A stretch of 64,000 nt of DNA from Oikopleura dioica (lineage: Eukaryota; Chordata; Appendicularia; Copelata; Oikopleuridae): the NCBI GenBank assembly GCA_907165135.1, contig OU015566.1:4218501-4282500 (forward strand), given 5' to 3'. Each line of letters begins with the position of its first letter. Within the stretch, counting starts at the first letter, position 1. Shown one piece after another: positions 63,674-64,000 of this stretch. The position numbers and the translations under genes were made by a program. Below the pieces are notes generated by a model. The model was not told where the DNA came from, ran no database searches, and saw only the letters and a program-made list of their open reading frames with translations.

Positions 63674-64000
63674 CTGAAAGAAATTTCAATGGCGACTTCT
63701 TAAGGACCCCCCTCTCCTTTTTTTCCGAAACTTAGGTAGACCCTTAGTTTAAGCTTCAAATCAGGCAAAGAACTCAAACCGTTTCCCTTAGGATAACCTG
63801 TCGATATTAAAATTAAGGGTATACAGGCCGTTAAAAGTAAGAACTCATCTTGATAGGAGGGGGTGTTAAAACTGAGAACTACGGAATCAAAAATTCTAAG
63901 ATCGTGAATATTAAAGAAAACTACGAAAAACTACTTTTACCCTTTGACTTTTAAACTAGCATAAAGCTGACGTCTAAAAATGTCATATAATTTCACGCGT
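63674..64000. other. Window edge, no resolved feature
   Basis: Presumably contains the 5' part or first intron of the EF-hand gene. A GTATACAGGCC and TTAAGGGTATAC motif near 63,823 resembles the ends of the TTAAGGG elements. Confidence 0.3.

Overview
This is an animal genome window, most probably from an appendicularian tunicate (Oikopleura-like). The evidence is: compact multi-exon genes with many introns of only 31-60 nt; several introns that can only be read with GA-AG or GG-AG borders, a known appendicularian trait; acceptor-like TTTCAG sites immediately upstream of start codons, as expected for spliced-leader trans-splicing; and an env-bearing Ty3/gypsy element resembling the Tor elements of Oikopleura. 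The species call is inference.

Layout. 1-2,252 (minus): an SLC17/sialin-like transporter cut by the window edge and, upstream of it on the same strand, a TLC-domain membrane protein, possibly one operon. 5,526-11,027 (plus): a FoxA transcription factor of 8 coding exons whose first intron holds a 1.16-kb terminal-inverted-repeat DNA element. 11,420-13,140 (minus): a small secreted peptide and an unrecognised gene. 13,209-17,251 (plus): an SLC22-like transporter, then an RPE65/beta-carotene-oxygenase family protein with a signal peptide. 17,574-22,028 (plus): an ankyrin/ZU5-like/death-domain protein. 22,785-32,021 (plus): a full ABCB (P-glycoprotein-type) transporter with introns swollen by repeats. 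34,225-35,494 (plus): a secreted CUB-like protein. 35,922-38,969 (minus): a protein kinase domain joined to an unusual C-terminal module with a Cys...His...Asn arrangement.

40,898-53,617 (minus): a 599-aa type II membrane O-fucosyltransferase whose frame closes over nine exons. Its 9.7-kb intron contains an apparently intact 9,016-bp LTR retrotransposon (gag, pol, env) with LTRs identical by eye and a 5-bp target duplication. The retrotransposon itself sits inside a short foldback element. Its gag and pol lie in one frame, separated by a single UGA in a UGA-CUAG readthrough context.

53,618-64,000: a small secreted protein, a DEG/ENaC-ASIC channel (minus), several small secreted or membrane proteins and an EF-hand protein (minus), with many short foldback elements between them.

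The genes do not form one pathway; this is a mixed stretch of ordinary chromosome. Its special interest is the interplay of transposable elements and splicing: all three GA-AG introns of the ABCB gene are enlarged, several TTAAGGG-ended palindromes recur, and one recently inserted retroelement is carried in an intron without breaking the host gene. All exon models are by-eye joins checked by reading frame; nothing was run against a database.
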